A DNA stretch of 64,000 nucleotides, taken from positions 1 through 64,000 of the forward strand of contig JABMNO010000015.1 in the NCBI GenBank assembly GCA_013204555.1. The letters run 5' to 3'. Both the position numbers and the translations under genes were made by a program. The notes below the pieces were generated by a model, which searched no databases, had not been told where the DNA came from, and was given only the letters and a program-made list of their open reading frames with translations. Position 1 is the first letter of the stretch; every line of letters begins with the position of its first letter. The stretch is from Chloroflexota bacterium (GTDB lineage: Bacteria > Chloroflexota > Dehalococcoidia > Lucifugimonadales > Lucifugimonadaceae). This document shows, piece after piece, positions 62,083 through 64,000 of the stretch.

Positions 62083-63276
62083 TTAGCTCTTGCGGACCAC
62101 GAACTGTTCAAGCTCGTCAGCCTGAACTGATATGCCAAGCCCCGGCCGATCAGAGATCGAAATCACACCGTCTGCGTAGACCCATCCGGTGTCGACTGAA
62201 TCGCCCGTCTTATCTGTGAGCCCGGCCTGATACTCCTGCAAGTGCGTCGGCTTGCAGACGGATGAGACGGTAAAAGTGGCCGCCTGGAAAATGGCGCTTC
62301 CGCTGCCCATATGTATCGTGGCATCCAGTCCAGCGTTCCAGGCCTGATCTAACTGTCTGAGGCCGTCTGAGATGCCAGTGCGACCGATATCAGGCTGGTA
62401 GACGTCAAGAGCACGATCACCGCTCACCCAGTCATGGAACTGGTACGAGGTGCGGAAGTGTTCGCCCAGTGCGAGTGGAGCGCCCGGCTCCTGCCACAGC
62501 GCTCGGTGACCATCCAGGTCTTCAGATTGCAGCGGGCACTCAAGGAATATCGCGCCCATATCTCCAAACGCCTGTTTGGCTGCCGGGCCATTGTCGCCCC
62601 GGAGCATCCACAGGACATCAACCATCCACTTCTCAATGCCGGGAACTCCGGCTTTCAATGCCTCGAGCTCCTTGAGACCGTCGTTCACATCGCCATTCAG
62701 GAATATTTTGGCGCCAGTCAGGCCGCCATCTACCCACTCGTTTCCATAATCGATCCGCTCTTCAATCGTGGCGCGCCGGATACCCGATAAGTACGCGGGT
62801 ATAGTTTTACGAACATCTCGACCAAGCATGGCGTGGACCGGGGTTTTTTCGCGATTGCCAATGGCGTCCCAAACGGCAATATCCAGACCGGCGAGGGCAT
62901 CCAACCAGAATCCTGAGTGGTAACCGCGGCCACGCTGGGCGTCATAGAGAAAATCCCAGAGTTGCATCGGTGTGCCAAATTCATGGCCCGCAACCATCTC
63001 CGGGACAAGATTGTCCAGGATCAAACAGTAGACCTCAGGCCCAATCGTGCAATTGGGTTCACCCCAGCCCTGCGAACCATCAGCCAGGGTCACCCTGGTG
63101 ACCGCAACTTCCACTTGTGACGCGTAAACCGTTTGCCAGCCTGGATGGAACTCAAACCTTCCGGTTTCCACGCTGTCAGCATCGCGCTTGTAATCTTCCC
63201 AGTAACCGCCGTCAAACTTGAGATGCCAGGATTCGATCTTTTTGATTTGGAAACTGGTGTCGATAGTCGTTTTCAT
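62083..63276 (-). CDS. Enolase-superfamily (mandelate racemase-like) protein
   Basis: 397 residues. The N-terminal capping domain spans to about residue 125 (VTRVTLADGSQGWGEP), followed by the barrel. Metal-ligand strands: WMVDVLWML (Asp), FLECPL (Glu), and ALGEHFRT (Glu); the base-bearing strand is GGLTGAKIFLNG, with one Lys where mandelate-racemase relatives have KxK, and IHMGSGS supplies a His. Such proteins dehydrate or racemise sugar acids. ATG 63276 has the strong AGAGGAGAT ribosome site; the frame extends 32 codons upstream without family sequence. Confidence 0.85.
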   Translation of the reverse strand: MKTTIDTSFQIKKIESWHLKFDGGYWEDYKRDADSVETGRFEFHPGWQTVYASQVEVAVTRVTLADGSQGWGEPNCTIGPEVYCLILDNLVPEMVAGHEFGTPMQLWDFLYDAQRGRGYHSGFWLDALAGLDIAVWDAIGNREKTPVHAMLGRDVRKTIPAYLSGIRRATIEERIDYGNEWVDGGLTGAKIFLNGDVNDGLKELEALKAGVPGIEKWMVDVLWMLRGDNGPAAKQAFGDMGAIFLECPLQSEDLDGHRALWQEPGAPLALGEHFRTSYQFHDWVSGDRALDVYQPDIGRTGISDGLRQLDQAWNAGLDATIHMGSGSAIFQAATFTVSSVCKPTHLQEYQAGLTDKTGDSVDTGWVYADGVISISDRPGLGISVQADELEQFVVRKS

Positions 63277-63304
63277 ATCTCCTCTAAAGATGTGGACCCG
63301 GCAA

Positions 63305-63310
63305 ATTATA
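63305..63310 (-). promoter_or_regulatory. Putative -10 box for the minus-strand enolase-type gene
   Basis: Reads TATAAT on the minus strand, 28 bases before the ATG at 63276, leaving a leader of about 20 bases that holds AGAGGAGAT. No good -35 was seen at 16-18 bases, suggesting an activator-dependent promoter. Confidence 0.45.
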
Positions 63311-63398
63311 GTGTGATTCTCTAATTGCCCCGAAAACACGGGAACAGGGAGTAACATTCCGGCTCGGCACAACTAACGCCTCGTTCCCGGAGTTTTGA

Positions 63399-64000
63399 AT
63401 GAAGATCACATCACACGAAATCCTGATCGTCGATAATCCGCTCGGGCGCCCGTTCATGTCTGGCGGTACGGTTCCCAGCTCTGCGCTGCGACACGTCATC
63501 CTCAAGCTCCATACAGACGATGGCATTGAAGGATTGGGATGGTCGTTCTCCCACTCTCCGGTAATGATTCCGGCACTCGCCAGCGCAATTGATGATGCAG
63601 CGAACCACATCAAGGGCTACGACCCCATGCTGCGCGACCAGATTCGCAAAGAGCTCCATCGCGTAATTCGGTGGAGTGGACCCGGGTTGAGCGATGTGGT
63701 GCAGGCGACGATTAACTTCGCTCTCTGGGATATCGCTGGCAAATCGCTTAACCAACCAGTCTGGAAACTTCTGGGTGCCCATACGTCCGAGTCGGTACCG
63801 ACGTATGCATCGGGCTCACTGTGGCGTGACTTCTCGCTGGATGAGTTGGCGGAGACTGCTGGATCACTCAAAGAACAGGGCTTCACCGGGATGAAGTTCC
63901 GGTGCGGGGCAGAGGCCAGCGCTGAGGCAGAGTCAGAGCGCGCCCGCGTGGTGCGTGATGCCGTGGGTGACGAAATCAAGATTATGGTCGACATCAACGA
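63399..64000 (+). CDS. Enolase-superfamily protein, cut at the window end
   Basis: Starts at ATG 63399 after GGAG and runs open to the end of the window, giving the first 200 residues. The capping domain is MKITSHEILIVDNPLGRPF ... LKLHTDDGIEGLGWSFS, then the barrel. Lys166-x-Arg168 in GMKFRCG is the base strand of the mandelate racemase type, and Asp198-x-Asn200 (MVDIN) is the first metal ligand strand. It diverges from a related gene across 122 bases. The 3' part is outside the window. Confidence 0.88.
   Translation, partial: MKITSHEILIVDNPLGRPFMSGGTVPSSALRHVILKLHTDDGIEGLGWSFSHSPVMIPALASAIDDAANHIKGYDPMLRDQIRKELHRVIRWSGPGLSDVVQATINFALWDIAGKSLNQPVWKLLGAHTSESVPTYASGSLWRDFSLDELAETAGSLKEQGFTGMKFRCGAEASAEAESERARVVRDAVGDEIKIMVDIN

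Noticed and set aside
1-64000. CRISPR arrays, prophage, insertion sequences, rRNA
   Set aside because: No regularly spaced repeats, transposase, phage structural genes or rRNA segments were seen.

Overview
The window looks like a moderately high-GC bacterial chromosome, most likely a marine Chloroflexota of the SAR202/Dehalococcoidia type. This rests on gene content only: a core (N-terminal-domain-less) MetE-like protein, an F420-type nitroreductase, a caa3-like oxidase, neighbouring enolase-superfamily genes, DUF1800/DUF1501 proteins and short intergenic palindromes. There is no rRNA in the window, so the assignment is inference. Many genes appear to start with GTG or TTG, including housekeeping genes.

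Layout. 1-7.4 kb: a 2-hydroxyacid dehydrogenase diverges from a tight operon of homoserine kinase, an aspartokinase with a duplicated regulatory half, two polyprenol-phosphate-type glycosyltransferases and a CoA-binding protein, followed by a TPR protein. 7.4-11 kb, minus strand: a class III aminotransferase and recF-sirtuin. 11-24 kb: housekeeping genes (apt, HAD hydrolase, a DUF1461/Lit-type membrane protein, mazG, two tiny desulforedoxin-like proteins, rsmI, metG, a polyprenyl diphosphate synthase, an amidohydrolase, DUF2332, endonuclease III, tRNA-Glu, a degenerate receiver protein, moaA, rdgB). 24.2-29.1 kb: a complete cytochrome c oxidase operon (II with two heme-c domains, I, III, IV) closed by a strong hairpin terminator. 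29.1-35.7 kb, minus strand: a Cys-rich unknown protein, moeA, pheT, pheS and an SQR-like flavoprotein.

35.8-40.2 kb: core MetE, an APH-fold kinase, a secernin-like peptidase and an inositol-phosphatase-fold protein with an altered metal site. 40.4-49.8 kb: a 1399-residue lipoprotein with two kinds of beta-propeller and a dockerin-like tail, a second hydroxyacid dehydrogenase, and a DUF1800-DUF1501-NHL operon whose members show no export signal. 50-60.4 kb: F420-type nitroreductase, YHYH lipoprotein, a thiamine-diphosphate enzyme with Asp where the catalytic Glu is expected, a GNAT acetyltransferase coupled to a tiny membrane ORF, a frameshifted MFS transporter, an unknown lipoprotein, an unknown membrane protein and a chemoreceptor. 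61-64 kb: a zinc alcohol dehydrogenase and two divergent enolase-superfamily genes, the last cut by the window edge; these look like sugar-acid catabolism.

No CRISPR array, prophage, insertion sequence or rRNA operon was seen. The least explained parts are the DUF1800-DUF1501-NHL operon with the nearby propeller lipoprotein, the paired mini desulforedoxins, and the enzymes with substituted active-site residues.
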